A DNA stretch of 64,000 bases from Hanleya hanleyi (GCA_036873755.1 JAVTVY010019584.1:17082-81081), one strand, 5' to 3'; positions 21,297-33,849 are shown, counted from the stretch's first letter. Notes: generated from the letters alone by a model not told the origin. Made by a program: numbers and translations.

Positions 21297-21781
21297 GTAA
21301 ACCAGTTTAAATGTTCTCATGAATTTTTTTCTGGAAATTTGCTACAGGCAAAGATCTGTCTAACAGATTTGTAATTGTAAGAACTAATACTTACCTTCTT
21401 TCAAATGTGTTTGACGAAATTGTGAAAGAATTTTATTGTTTTCATTTGAAAGAGAATTTTCTAAATTCCTGACGTGGAATCTGAAGATTTAGGATCAGGG
21501 GAGATAATTCCTGGATTGCATGATCAAATCAGAAACCTGGATTGCATGCTGACTAAAGGCATCCTGATGGTTCAAAATGTGCCTGGAAAATAAAATTTAG
21601 GGCCTGGAAAGATCTGGAAATGTAAATGAATGTATATGTATGAACCCTCAATATTAAATTTACCAGGAAAATATTAAATGTTTTCTACAATACATACAGC
21701 TGAAGCTGTTATCTTCTAAACATTTACTCCTTCCAATTGTGTAGAGGTGTAATACAGAATGGGATGGTTTTCTTCTTTCAG

Positions 21782-21877
21782 TTGTAACGATACCAACAAC
21801 GATGACGATTGTGACCTCAGAAGGGACAACCACACCAACCGTTACCATGCTAACCACCACATCACATGTGACGACAA
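21782..21877 (+). CDS. Mucin Thr-rich linker, copy 2 (exon 13)
   Basis: 32 codons, phase 1 on both sides, acceptor 'ttctttcag', donor 'aca a|gtatgt'. It reads VVTIPTTMTIVTSEG and then the same Thr/Pro run as copy 1 with a Met-Leu variant. It joins cassette domain 2 to domain 3. Confidence 0.85.
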
Positions 21878-22179
21878 GTATGTATTAACATTGTGGCTAT
21901 ATTGCTTATCATGCATGGAATTTTGTTAGTGCGAGGTAGTCTCCCCCTGATTGTGACCTGGTTGTCTCCCCTTGATTGTGATTGTTAAGATCATAGAACA
22001 TAGTTGATTTTTTTATGGATTTGACTGGTCATCCATTTGAAACTACTATGAATTGCCCAATGGAGCAAAGTTAATTTTGTTTCAATGAAAAGCGAATATT
22101 TCATCAGCTTAGTAGTGGACATTATGAAATACCTGACCTCTTTGATAGTCTGGTTAATGTTTTTGTTTTCATATTTCAG

Positions 22180-22629
22180 GGACTTGTAGTGAAAAGATGG
22201 ATGACCCATCATACATCCCAGATGATCACATTATGGGAACATCACCTGGAGGACGTGCTGGACAAGTGAAACATATCCGACCTGATGGCACAGGCTGGCT
22301 TGTACCGGTACCACTTGTTGGAGAAGAAATGCCATCTGTAAGAGTACAACTCGTGGATGGAGACGTGCCTGCCTACGTTGAGAGTCTGACACTGGACGGA
22401 AATGTGGCGACGGTCAAAGTGGAATACCAACTTCAACCAGGAGGAGAGTTTATTATCTTGAAGGATAATCTCCCCTTGACAGACTCTGCTGTACCTATCG
22501 GTAAAGAAGTCATTGCTGTACGCGTGACATTGTTGGAGCCTACAGTGCCTAGCGGTCAAGAAGAACAGACCAGTTCTGTGTCCCACTACACAGTCAAGTT
22601 GGGAATTCATGCCTGCATTGAGAGTAGAG
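22180..22629 (+). CDS. Mucin cassette domain, copy 3 (exon 14)
   Basis: 150 codons, one more than copies 1-2 because VPLVGEEM replaces VPLGAKM/VSLGAEM. It starts TCSEKMDDPSYIPDDHIMG. Marker differences from units 1-2 (DGNVATVKVEY, QPGGEF, DSAVPIGKE, SGQEEQ, SHYTV) are shared with units 4 and 5, so 3-5 form one subgroup. Both cysteines are kept. Phase 1 on both sides. Confidence 0.85.
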
Positions 22630-23072
22630 GTAAACCAGTTTAAAGTGTTCTCATCAATTTTTACATGGAAATTTGCTACAACGATCTGTCTAACAGATTT
22701 ATAATTGTAGACAACTAATATCTATCTTCTTTCAAATGTGTTTGATGAAATTGTGAAAGAATTTATTGTTTTCATTTGAAAGAGCATTTTCTGAAGTCCT
22801 GAAGATTTAGGATCGGGGAGATAATTCCTGGATTGCATGCTGACTAAAGGCATCCTGATGGTTCAAAATGTGCCTGGAAAATAAAATTTAGGGCCTGGAA
22901 AGATCTGGAAATGTAAATGAATGTATATGTATGAACCCTCAATATTAAATTTACCAGGAAAATATTAAATGTTTTCTACAATACATACAGCTGAAGCTGT
23001 TATCTTCTAAACATTTACTCCTTCCAATTGTGTAGAGGTATAATACAGAATGGGATGGTTTTCTTCTTTCAG

Positions 23073-23168
23073 TTGTAACGATACCAACAACGAGGACGAT
23101 TGTGACCACAGAAGGTACAACCACACCAACCGTTACCATGCTAACCACCACATCACATGTGACGACAA
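23073..23168 (+). CDS. Mucin Thr-rich linker, copy 3 (exon 15)
   Basis: 32 codons, phase 1 on both sides. It encodes VVTIPTTRTIVTTEG plus the usual Thr/Pro run. The donor here reads 'aca a|gtgtgt' where the other copies have 'gtatgt'; still a usable GT donor but weaker at position +3. Confidence 0.85.
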
Positions 23169-23472
23169 GTGTGTATTAACATTGTGGCTATATTGCTTAT
23201 CATGCATGGAATTTTGTTAGTGCGAGGTAGTCTCCCCCTGATTGTGACCTGGTTGTGTCTCCCCTTGATTGTGATTGTTAAGATCATAGAACATAGTTGA
23301 TTTTTTTATGGATTTGACTGGTCATCCATTTGAAACTACTATGAATTGCCCAATGGAGCAAAGTTAATTTTGTTTCAATGAAAAGCGAATATTTCATCAG
23401 CTTAGTAGTGGACATTATGAAATACCTGACCTCTTTGATAGTCTGGTTAATGTTTTTGTTTTCATATTTCAG

Positions 23473-23922
23473 GGACTTGTAGTGAAAAGATGGATGACCC
23501 ATCATACATCCCAGATGATCACATTATGGGAACATCACCTGGAGGACCTGCTGGACAAGTGAAACATATCCGACCTGATGGTACAGGCTGGCTTGTACCG
23601 GTACCACTTGTTGGAGAAGAAATGCCATCTGTAAGAGTACAACTCGTGGATGGAGACGTGCCTGCCTACGTTGAGAGTCTGACACTGGACGGAAATGTGG
23701 CGACGGTCAAAGTGGAATACCAACTTCAACCAGGAGGAGAGTTTATTATCTTGAAGGATAATCTCCCCTTGACAGACTCTGCTGTACCTATCGGTAAAGA
23801 AGTCATTGCTGTACGCGTGACATTGTTGGAGCCTACAGTGCCTAGCGGTCAAGAAGAACAGACCAGTTCTGTGTCCCACTACACAGTCAAGTTGGGAATT
23901 CATGCCTGCATTGAGAGTAGAG
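23473..23922 (+). CDS. Mucin cassette domain, copy 4 (exon 16)
   Basis: Almost identical to copy 3 in exon and flanking intron. The visible protein change is SPGGP for SPGGR near residue 28. 150 codons, phase 1 on both sides, two terminal cysteines kept. The near-identity of introns points to very recent duplication, gene conversion, or an assembly duplicate. Confidence 0.85.
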
Positions 23923-24365
23923 GTAAACCAGTTTAAAGTGTTCTCATCAATTTTTACATGGAAATTTGCTACAACGATCTGTCTAACAGATTTATAATTG
24001 TAGACAACTAATATCTATCTTCTTTCAAATGTGTTTGATGAAATTGTGAAAGAATTTATTGTTTTCATTTGAAAGAGCATTTTCTGAAGTCCTGAAGATT
24101 TAGGATCGGGGAGATAATTCCTGGATTGCATGCTGACTAAAGGCATCCTGATGGTTCAAAATGTGCCTGGAAAATAAAATTTAGGGCCTGGAAAGATCTG
24201 GAAATGTAAATGAATGTATATGTATGAACCCTCAATATTAAATTTACCAGGAAAATATTAAATGTTTTCTACAATACATACAGCTGAAGCTGTTATCTTC
24301 TAAACATTTACTCCTTCCAATTGTGTAGAGGTATAATACAGAATGGGATGGTTTTCTTCTTTCAG

Positions 24366-24461
24366 TTGTAACGATACCAACAACGAGGACGATTGTGACC
24401 ACAGAAGGGACAACCACACCAACCGTTACCATGCTAACCACCACATCACATGTGACGACAA
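24366..24461 (+). CDS. Mucin Thr-rich linker, copy 4 (exon 17)
   Basis: 32 codons, phase 1 on both sides, donor 'aca a|gtatgt'. Protein as linker copy 3. This is the last linker: no fifth copy is found after cassette domain 5. Confidence 0.85.
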
Positions 24462-24763
24462 GTATGTATTAACATTGTGGCTATATTGCTTATCATGCAT
24501 GGAATTTTGTTAGTGCGAGGTAGTCTCCCCCTGATTGTGACCTGGTTGTCTCCCCTTGATTGTGATTGTTAAGATCATAGAACATAGTTGATTTTTTTAT
24601 GGATTTGACTGGTCATCCATTTGAAACTACTATGAATTGCCCAATGGAGCAAAGTTAATTTTGTTTCAATGAAAAGCGAATATTTCATCAGCTTAGTAGT
24701 GGACATTATGAAATACCTGACCTCTTTGATAGTCTGGTTAATGTTTTTGTTTTCATATTTCAG

Positions 24764-25213
24764 GGACTTGTAGTGAAAAGATGGATGACCCATCATACAT
24801 CCCAGATGATCACATTATGGGAACATCACCTGGAGGACGTGCTGGACAAGTGAAACATATCCGACCTGATGGCACAGGCTGGCTTGTACCGGTACCACTT
24901 GTTGGAGAAGAAATGCCATCTGTAAGAGTACAACTCGTGGATGGAGACGTGCCTGCCTACGTTGAGAGTCTGACACTGGACGGAAATGTGGCGAAGGTCA
25001 AAGTGGAATACCAACTTCAACCAGGAGGAGAGTTTATTATCTTGAAGGATAATCTCCCCTTGACAGACTCTGCTGTACCTATCGGTAAAGAAGTCATTGC
25101 TGTACGCGTGACATTGTTGGAGCCTACAGTGCCTAGCGGTCAAGAAGAACAGACCAGTTCTGTGTCCCACTACACAGTCAAGTTGGGAATTCATGCCTGC
25201 ATTGAGAGTAGAG
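24764..25213 (+). CDS. Mucin cassette domain, copy 5 (exon 18)
   Basis: 150 codons, phase 1 on both sides. Subgroup 3-5 markers are present; it differs by GNVAKVKVEY where copies 3 and 4 have GNVATVKVEY. The donor 'aga g|gtaaac' joins in phase directly to the first Thr/Ala/Pro repeat exon at 28572, so this cassette has no linker of its own. Confidence 0.85.
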
Positions 25214-28200
25214 GTAAACCAGTTTAAAGTGTTCTCATCAATTTTTACATGGAAATTTGCTACAACGATCTGTCTCACAGATTTATAATTGTAGACAACT
25301 AATATCTATCTTCTTTCAAATGTGTTTGATGAAGTTGTAAAAGAATGTATTGTTTTCATTTCAAAGTGCGTTTTTTGAAAATCCTGATGTGGAATCGGAA
25401 GATTTAGGATCAGGCGAGATAATTCCTGGATTGCACGATCGAATCAGAAACCTGGATTGCATGCTGACTAAAAGGCAGCCTGATGGTTCATAATGTGCCT
25501 GGATACCCTTTTCAGAAATATATAGGTTGAAAATAGGATTCCATGCCAGCATGGCTGGAAACCTATTGTTTTTGGTATTATTATTATTTTCTTCCGCCAC
25601 ATTTTGTGCGATTCGTCCAGTCAACACCGCCTCACCGTTGGAGCTGAACCATTTTCACCTAACTTCTGTAGTTTTCCCGCTATTGTCAATGTATCTCGCC
25701 CAAATTTGCGAGTTCACCAATTGTCCTTCAGTGGCAACTATGTAATTTTGTGCCATTTGTCCAGTCAACATCGCCTCACCATTGGAGCTAAAACTTCATA
25801 GGTTGATTGGCCCACATGGGATGTAGTGCATATCCACCAATGTAGCCGATTGGTCGAAACCCCTGGTGGCCATCTTGGATTGACCACAAAACCTGTTGAG
25901 CTATTCTCCGCAGCAACTGCTGAAGTGATCGACGCAAAACTTGGTACACGTAATCAATGGAGCAGGCTCTCTCAAATGTTTATTTGAAAATTTGCTCCGT
26001 AAAATAAAATGGCCACCATCGGCCAATCAAAATGGCAGGATTTTCAAGTAATGGATTTGGACGGGAAAAGTGACAAAGTATATGTTATATGATACGGCGG
26101 TCACGAATTTGTAAAATATTTGTGCCTAGATCACGTGGTTTGGCTGCCAACTTGAATTGTGCCAGAAACGGAACACATCTTGTACTGGCTAGGAACTACG
26201 GGACATACAGCCTTGCAGTTTGTTGCATTAAAAAGAAGTAGCTCGTTCGGAAATATTCCAACCTAGTTTCAATAATTTTCCCGCTATTGTCAATGTATTT
26301 CACACTCAACTTTGTGAGTTGACCGATTGTTCTTCAGTGGTAACTATGTAGGTTAGATGTAAAAGGTTGCAATGACGTCACTTGCAGCAAAGGTAGGTCT
26401 TGTCAAGTTTTAACATTTACTTTGTCGAGTAAAAACGTGGAATAGATATCTAATGAGAGAAGATTTTCACAATGTTCTCCATTACAGGTTATATATTTAC
26501 ACGGGGCAGAAGTTTTCTGGTGCTTGTGGGAAAGAAAGATTGCATGTTCCTAAATAAAACTAATACAACAAATTCACTTAGACATATAAAGAATATAGGA
26601 GCATAACCTTGTCAAGAATACATCACACAAGCAAAAGACTCGCATAGAAAACAAATATACTGCTTTTATAACTTTTTCATTCATGTCTCGATTATCTCCC
26701 TTTTTTCGCATCTACTGCTATCGCGTTTTCTACTTGGACATCGACCATCTCAACCTTGATGATCATCGGTTATTTCCACAACAATTGAAATTTCAACATA
26801 TTGTTCAATATGCACGGTACAGTGGCCAAAAATTGTGTTTTGTCTAGAATTAAAAAATCATAACTTTATTATTAGTGTGCCAAGCCGTATGGCTTCTGGG
26901 TCTAGTTCCAGTGTTGTTGCTCCATTGCCTGCGATGGCGCATGGAACTCGATATTGCAGCTCGCTGCTATATTTCCCTTGTACTTTTACTGGAAAAGATG
27001 GTGTCGATTCGCTGGGAAATTTCCTCAATATGCCGACACTAGGTTTTGATGCCTTTTCCTGAAAACACATCCATACAATAAACATCTAAATACATATTAT
27101 TCATCTGGAGTATCACAGGATCATGAAAATATCAATTTCAAATTGTATCTTGAGTCGTTTTCTTGAAATGTTTACTGGGAAAAGTGTAACACGATTTGCC
27201 GGGAAGTCGGCTGAAATGTGCCCTCTTCAAGAATACCATATGCATTCCCAACTTATCACTGGCAAACCATGTTAAAAATTTTCCCGTTAAGCAGCATCTT
27301 TTACAGTAAACTAAATTAAAGAATGATAAGGTCTCCTGTTATTTGGCCTGGTATATTTTCAAAATTCCTCGTGTGTGCTGCCAATAAAATTGAGAAGACG
27401 TTCAAGTTCGACGGGAAAAAGTTTCCAATTAGCTATCGCCAAATTATACAAACAAATTCATAAATCTTAATTTTTGAACTCCATATGGCTAAGTTTAATA
27501 GGGATCCATAGGAAAGATCATGTGTAATGAACAAACACAATTAGCTTTAATTTCACAAACATCACCATTTATTCTGTGTGTCTGTAAAAAAGACAAATCT
27601 GTATCGCCAAGAGAGCACTCACCTAAATGCACGCGACCTATCCTCGTAGCTGCTGTTTACCCAGTGGAGAAACGTCGATTGAGGATTGCTCCCGCTGAAT
27701 ACATCAACAACAAGGGAAATAATCTTATCAGTTTTTAGGCGGCATAAATATATTTGTGAATACCCATTGGGGATTTCCTCTGTTGTTGACGGGTGACACA
27801 AATTGCCTAGCGGAAACTGCATATGCTATGGCTTTGACTCCTTCATGCATACATAATACTTTAATGCTCCCTATAATAATAGGGAGCATTAAGTAATAAT
27901 AGGGTAATAAGTGCAGGTATCGATACTTTTGACAGCCTTATTGTGTCAATTAACTGATGGAATATTCAGTTTCAGTCAGGGGAGAGAGTGGAGTAAGCCA
28001 TAAATGAGAAACTCTCACTTTCGTTTTCTGCCTTGAACCACGTGGAGAATCAGAATGTCATGGTGTCATATAAGAATTTCAGTAGCGTAATCGGGAATTC
28101 AAGATCGGTGATGCTGCTGTAACTTTCAATTAATTTCAATGTTGTGCAGCATTATTTATTATATTCTATTAGTGTATCAGCTAATTGAAAATTAACGTAA

Positions 28201-28571
28201 GAATATTGCTAGCCATTTTCACAGTGCCCCAGACCCTGTGCATGTGACAATGTTAAGGGGTCGTCTCAAATATTCAAGTTTCATTATACTATTCATTTCA
28301 CCTTTAATCTCAAGAACAAATGAAATCTATTTATTTGACCAATATATCTGGGAAAATTGCTTAGTTACAGTGGATGAGATGCAAAGGTTAACAGTCATGT
28401 ATTGAGAATTTTTTTTTTCTTATGCAACATCACTCGTGACCTAACTGCATACTGAATTGCTACCATTAAATCTTGGAATGGTTGGGTCAGGAACCATTGC
28501 TAAATGAGACTTCTGAAACAGCAAGGCCATCAATAAGTTCAATTTATTTAAAACTTCTCTACCACTTTCAG
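25214..28571. other. Long intron between cassette 5 and first PTS exon
   Basis: 25380-25505 keeps the unit-1/2 type of cassette intron tail. 25600-25800 and 26260-26350 hold diverged copies of a 'cgctattgtcaatgtat' repeat. A short perfect hairpin lies at 27861. No exon with correct phase was found, in particular no fifth Thr linker. Confidence 0.5.
27861..27892. repeat. Perfect 14-base inverted repeat with 4-base loop
   Basis: 'ttaatgctccctat' - aata - 'atagggagcattaa'. It could form a small stem-loop in the intron RNA; no function is indicated. Confidence 0.8.
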
Positions 28572-30761
28572 TGACAACCACAGCTGGACCACCATCCACA
28601 ACTGCTGGACCACCGTCAACAACCGCTGCTCCACCTACCACCACTGCTGCTCCACCTGCAACAACCACAACTGCTGCACCACCTCCAACAACTACTGGGC
28701 CACACCCACCACCTCCAACAACAACAGTTGGGCCATTATCGACAACTGCTGCTCCACCTGCAACAACCACAACTGCTGCACCACCTGCAACGACCACAAC
28801 TGCTGCACCACCTGCAACGACCACAACTGCTGCTCCACCTGCAACAACCACAACTGCTGCTCCACCTGCAACAACCACAACTGCTGCTCCACCTGCAACA
28901 ACCACAACTGCTGCACCACCTGCAACAACTACTGGGCCACCCCCACCACCTCCAACAACAACAGTTGGACCACCACCATCAACAACTGCTGGGCCACCAT
29001 CCACAACTACTGCTCCTCCTGCAACAACCACTGCTCCTCCTGCAACAACCACAACTGCTGCACCACCTGCAACAACCACAACTGCTGCACCACCTGCAAC
29101 AACCACAACTGCTGCACCACCTGCAACAACCACAACTGCTGCACCACCTGCAACAACTACTGGGCCACCCCCACCACCTCGAACAACAACTGCTGGGCCA
29201 CCATCCACAACCGCTGGTCCACCTACAACAACCACAACTGCTGCACCACCTGCAACAACCACAACCGCTGCTCCACCTCCAACAACCACAACTGCTGCAC
29301 CACCTGCAACAACCACAACTGCTGCTCCACCTGCAACAACCACGACTGCTGCTCCACCTGCAACAACCACAACTGTTGCACCACCTGCAACAACCACAAC
29401 TGCTGCACCACCTGCAACAACCACAACTGCTGCACCACCTGCAACAACCACGACTGCTGCTCCACCTGCAACAACCACGACTGCTGCTCCACCTGCAACA
29501 ACCACGACTGCTGCTCCGCCAGCAACAACCACAACTGCTGCACCACCTGCAACAACTACTGGGCCACCCCCACCACCTCCTACAACAACTGCTGGGTCAC
29601 CACCCACTACCGCTGCTCCACCTGCAACAACCACAACTCCTGCTCCACCTGCAACAACCACAACCGCTGCTCCACCTGCCACAACCACAACTGCTGCACC
29701 ACCTGCAACAACCACGACTGCTGCTCCACCTGCAGCAACCACAACTGCTGCTCCACCTGCAACAACCACAACTGCTGCACCACCTGCAACAACCACGACT
29801 GCTGCTCCACCTGCAACAACCACGACTGCTGCTCCGCCAGCAACAACCACAACTGCTGCACCACCTGCAACAACTACTGGGCCACCCCCACCACCTCCTA
29901 CAACAACTGCTGGGCCACCACCCACTACCGCTGCTCCACCTGCAACAACCACAACTGCTGCTCCACCTGCAACAACCACAACCGCTGCTCCACCTGCCAC
30001 AACCACAACTGCTGCACCACCTGCAACAACCACGACTGCTGCTCCACCTGCAGCAACCACAACTGCTGCTCCACCTGCAACAACCACAACTGCTGCACCA
30101 CCTGCAACAACCACGACTGCTGCTCCACCTGCAACAACCACAACTGCTGCTCCACCTGCAACAACCACAACTGCTGCTCCACCTCCAACAACTACAACTG
30201 CTGCACCACCTGCAACAACCACAACTGCTGCTCCACCTGCAACAACTACTGGGCCACCCCCACCACCTCCAACAACAACTGCTGGGCCACCATCCACAAC
30301 CGCTGCTCCACCTGCAACAACTACAACTGCTGCTCCACCTGCAACAACTACAACTGCTGCTCCACCTGCAACAACCACGACTGCTGCTCCACCTGCAACA
30401 ACTACAACTGCTGCACCACCTGCAACAACCACAACTGCTGCTCCACCTCCAACAACCACAACTGCTGCTCCACCTGCAACAACCACGACTGCTGCTCCAC
30501 CTGCAACAACTACGACTGCTGCACCACCCGCAACAACCACGACTGCTGCACCGCCTGCAACAACTACTGGGCCACCCCCGCCACCTCCTACAACAACTGC
30601 TCGGCCACCACCCACTACTGCTGCTCCACCTGCAACAACCACAACTGCTGCTCCACCTGCAACAACCACAACTGCTGCTCCACCTGCAACAACCACAACC
30701 GCTGCTCCACCTGCAACAACCACAACTGCTGCACCACCTCCAACAACCACAGCTGTTTCAG
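28572..30761 (+). CDS. Mucin exon 19: first Thr/Ala/Pro repeat (PTS) domain
   Basis: Acceptor 'ccactttcag' ends at 28571; donor 'tca g|gtgcag' follows 30761; phase 1 on both sides and open throughout its 730 codons. The 27-base monomer encodes TTTTAAPPA, repeated with little change. Blocks are broken at intervals by a GPPPPPPTTT spacer that also contains TAGPP or TVGPP. Two adjacent blocks repeat with a higher-order period close to 320 bases (about 29560 and 29880). Dense Thr next to Pro/Ala is typical of mucin-type O-glycosylated domains. Long ORFs on the minus strand (VVVVAGGAA) and in other frames are shadows of this repeat. Confidence 0.92.
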
Positions 30762-31389
30762 GTGCAGATTTTACTCCCATTATATCTCTTTAATAATTTA
30801 AATATGCTATCAACTTCCAATCACATCTCCCCCCCCCCACGCCCACCCCAGTTCAGCCTAGCTATCTACATAAATACATTTGTTAAACTTCAATTGATAA
30901 TGTTCTTACAATATCTTTTTGTACCAGTCCATAGTTCAAGCAATTCTCTATAAACTTAGAAGTGTAGTCTGTGAAAATGTCCTTCCTCTGATCTAATTAG
31001 GTCACACCAATTTTATTTTCTGTTTCACAGGTGGATTTTATTGTTTTTTAAGGTTGGAGTCAATAATAAAAATAAAACCCAATGTTTGAAGTTTACCCCT
31101 TTCTTTCTGCGGGTAGATGAGTTCCACCTGTCTGACCCTGACCATAGTGTCAAAATAGTATTGCCGCCAATAAAATCCACCCATGAAACAAAAAATTAAG
31201 TTGGTGTGGTTTAACCCTTTCACCGATTTACCTCTGGGTTTGGCTTTATATAGACTAGGTGTATATTTTTAAACAGGGAATGATTGGTGAAAGGATTAAT
31301 TAGGAATCCACCATCCTCTGGATATTGGCCACTGATGATGCTATACTTGCATTTCTACGCTGTGTTTGTTGTCCCCCACTACTTAGTAG

Positions 31390-32300
31390 GGGGGGGGACT
31401 TAGAAACACCGGTGTCCGTAATTCCGTAAGATTTTCTTGTCCGGACAATAACTCGTGAATGATTCAACCGATCAACTTCAAACTTGGGGTGTCCCTTGAC
31501 ATTGGCGAGAGGATGGTTGGGATTGTTTTTCAGCAATGTGCGTAATCCAATATGGCCGCCGTCAGCCATTTTGGATTATAAGCAGTTCGATCTTAGATTT
31601 TCTTGTCCGGACAATAACTTGTGAACGATTTAACCGATCAACTTCAAACTTGGGGTGTGCCTTGACATTGGTGAGAGGGCGGTTGGGATTGTTTTTCAGC
31701 AATGTGCATAATCAAATATGGCCGCCGTCAGCCATATTGGATTATAAGCAATTGGATCTTAGATTTTCTTGTCCAGACAATAACTCGTGAACGATTTAAC
31801 CGATCAACTTCAAACTTTGGATGTGCCTTGACATTGGTGAGAGGACGGTTGGGATTGTTTTTCAGCAATGTGCGTAATCTAATATGGCCGCCGTCAGCCA
31901 TATTGGATTATAAGCATTTGGATTCTGGTCCGGACAATAACTCGAGAACAATTCAACCGATCTACTTCATATGTGGGGAGTGCCTTGACATTGTTGAGAG
32001 GAGGATTAGGATTGTTTTTCAAGGACGTGCTTGATCCAATATGGCCACCATCAGCCATACTGGATTTCATTGGATTTTAAGCAGTTTGATTTCATACCTG
32101 GGGAGTGCCTTGACATTGTTGAGAGGAGGATTAGGATTGTTTTTCAAGGACGAGCTTAATCCAATATGGCCACCATCGGCCATACTGGATTTCATTGGAT
32201 TTTAAGCAGTTTGATCTTGTCCAGACAATAGCTGGAGTATGATTCAACTGATCTACTTCAAACTTGGGGAGTCCCTTGACCTTAGTGAGAGGATAGTCAT
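31390..32300 (+). repeat. Intronic satellite D (~170-base units)
   Basis: Repeats of 'cttgtccggacaataactcg', 'cgatcaacttcaaacttggg', 'gtgccttgacattggtgaga', 'ttgggattgtttttcagcaa' and 'tccaatatggccgccgtcag'. About five to six units, decaying toward the right. Confidence 0.85.
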
Positions 32301-32432
32301 GTATTATGTTTTATGGATGTGCATAATCCAATATGGGTGCCATCCGCTGTATTAGATTATGTTAAGCTCATCAGCGATATCTCCATTTTCAAATCATACT
32401 CTTATCAATGATATGAGATATCATCGACAAAA

Positions 32433-32547
32433 AAAAATCGACCATAGAGGTCCATGGCCCCCGCAGCAGCAGCGCCAGTTATGGTGGATGTAATCCACCA
32501 TAACTGGTGCTGCTAGCGGGGGACATGGACCTCTATGGTCGATTTTT
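32433..32547. repeat. Long near-perfect inverted repeat (hairpin)
   Basis: The left arm 'aaaatcgaccatagaggtcc' ... 'gccagttatggtgga' is mirrored by 'tccaccataactgg' ... 'ggacctctatggtcgatttt'. The stem is about 54 bases with only a few mismatches and a ~5-base loop. It is far tighter than any TIR element here and could fold into a pre-miRNA-like or foldback structure. Confidence 0.85.
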
Positions 32548-33849
32548 CCACTTCTTATATTTCTGGGCTAAATTTTTCCACACAGTGGAATGTTACGGTA
32601 CCTAAAGTAGGAGGTACATGTAGATTAAAGTGCCAAACAAATTAGGCTCTGACGATCGATTGTGATCACCAGTGTCTGTAGAGCCTAATTTTCAAAATTC
32701 AATTTTTTTTGTAGTTTTGGTTAGGTTTTTGTTAGGGTTAGGATTTTGCTAGGGTATGTTTGTTTGGGTCATCGTCGCTGTGTGACCAATAAGGTTAGGT
32801 GCGACGTTAAACTTCAAACAACCAACCTAAAGTTTGAAGCGAATCCTTGCATTAATTCTTAGTAAATTGCAAGAACAAGAATGAGATGGGTGATCTCCAT
32901 GTTGCAACATTGATGCAATGTCCTTGTATCCTCAAAATGACATGATGGTAATAGCCATTTTCCTTTCTTTGAACTTATTTTAATTCGATTGTTAATCAAA
33001 ATGCACTTGTCATGACAGAGAAATTTGAAACTCGGTCTCACCATTATTATGTGTTGTATGCAGAATTGAAAGTGTCATAATGAAGATCACGAATCTGAAT
33101 ACTGAACATGCACTAGAAGTTGCATGGGATCACATCATGGCTTATGCCTAAGGTTCGGTAAAGTGGTTCAGCATCAAGAGGATATATCAAGGATTGGTTA
33201 GCCCGGTTTCCAGATATGCAACTGTCTATAGGATTGTGGTCTTCCCGTCGGTCCGTGCGACTTCGCTTCCGGACAACAACAATATAATGGGTATTCAGTT
33301 ATGTGTTCAATAGTCAGAATTGAAAGTCTCATCACTGTGTGATGTTTAAATGACATAACGATCACGAATCCCACGACTAGTATGAAAAACGTTTGTACTG
33401 ATAGTTTGTCTGTGTTTAAATAATATTATTATTATTTTATTACTACTGAACACTTGAAGATGCATGGGATCACGACATCACTCATGCCCAAGGCATAAAA
33501 TAGTCCTGTGACATTAGTCACACTGCTCATGTTTGTATAATTTTCCTGGAAAGTTACGATATTAAAATTGATTAAGGAGGTATCATTTAAGGCCGTTTCT
33601 GTTTACTATGCAACTTGGCATTATTCAACCGTATAAAGTTATAAGGTACTCTGCAAAAGGAATGGTGATGTAACATTTCTAGCCCAATCCAATATTCTGA
33701 AGGTAACCTTGCCGTTTTGGCATAAGAGATCATGTTTTCTTCCCTCTGGTCACCTTTCTGTGATATTTCCTACCACAAACATTCTGTGGTCAATGCATAC
33801 TGCAGCTTATAGTTACTGCGATATGTAGTTCAAATCTAATTATAGAGGG

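Larger units (their letters stand above)
19411..25500 (+). repeat. Tandem array of five ~1.3 kb exon-cassette units
   Basis: Direct repeats with spacing 1335, 1330, 1293 and 1291 bases, measured between equivalent ATG codons in the five domain exons. Each unit holds intron, domain exon, intron and Thr-linker exon; the last unit ends before the linker. Units 1-2 and units 3-5 form two subgroups that differ by shared exon changes and by shared intron deletions (for example in the 'gaagatttaggatcag' segment). Each unit's intron also carries a piece of a 'cctggaaaa...tatgaaccct' interspersed element. Confidence 0.9.

Noticed and set aside
19577..25278. Minus-strand ORFs of 98-150 codons across the cassette domains
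   Set aside because: Exact antisense of the five domain exons, whose plus-strand frames have conserved splice sites and phases.
28441..30780. 779-codon minus-strand ORF (VVVVAGGAA repeats)
   Set aside because: Reverse-strand shadow of the Thr/Ala/Pro repeat; the plus strand has phase-matched splice sites and joins to mucin exons.
28728..30953. Plus-strand Leu/Gln/His repeat ORF (LLHLQQPQ)
   Set aside because: Third-frame shadow of exon 19; no splice-site agreement.
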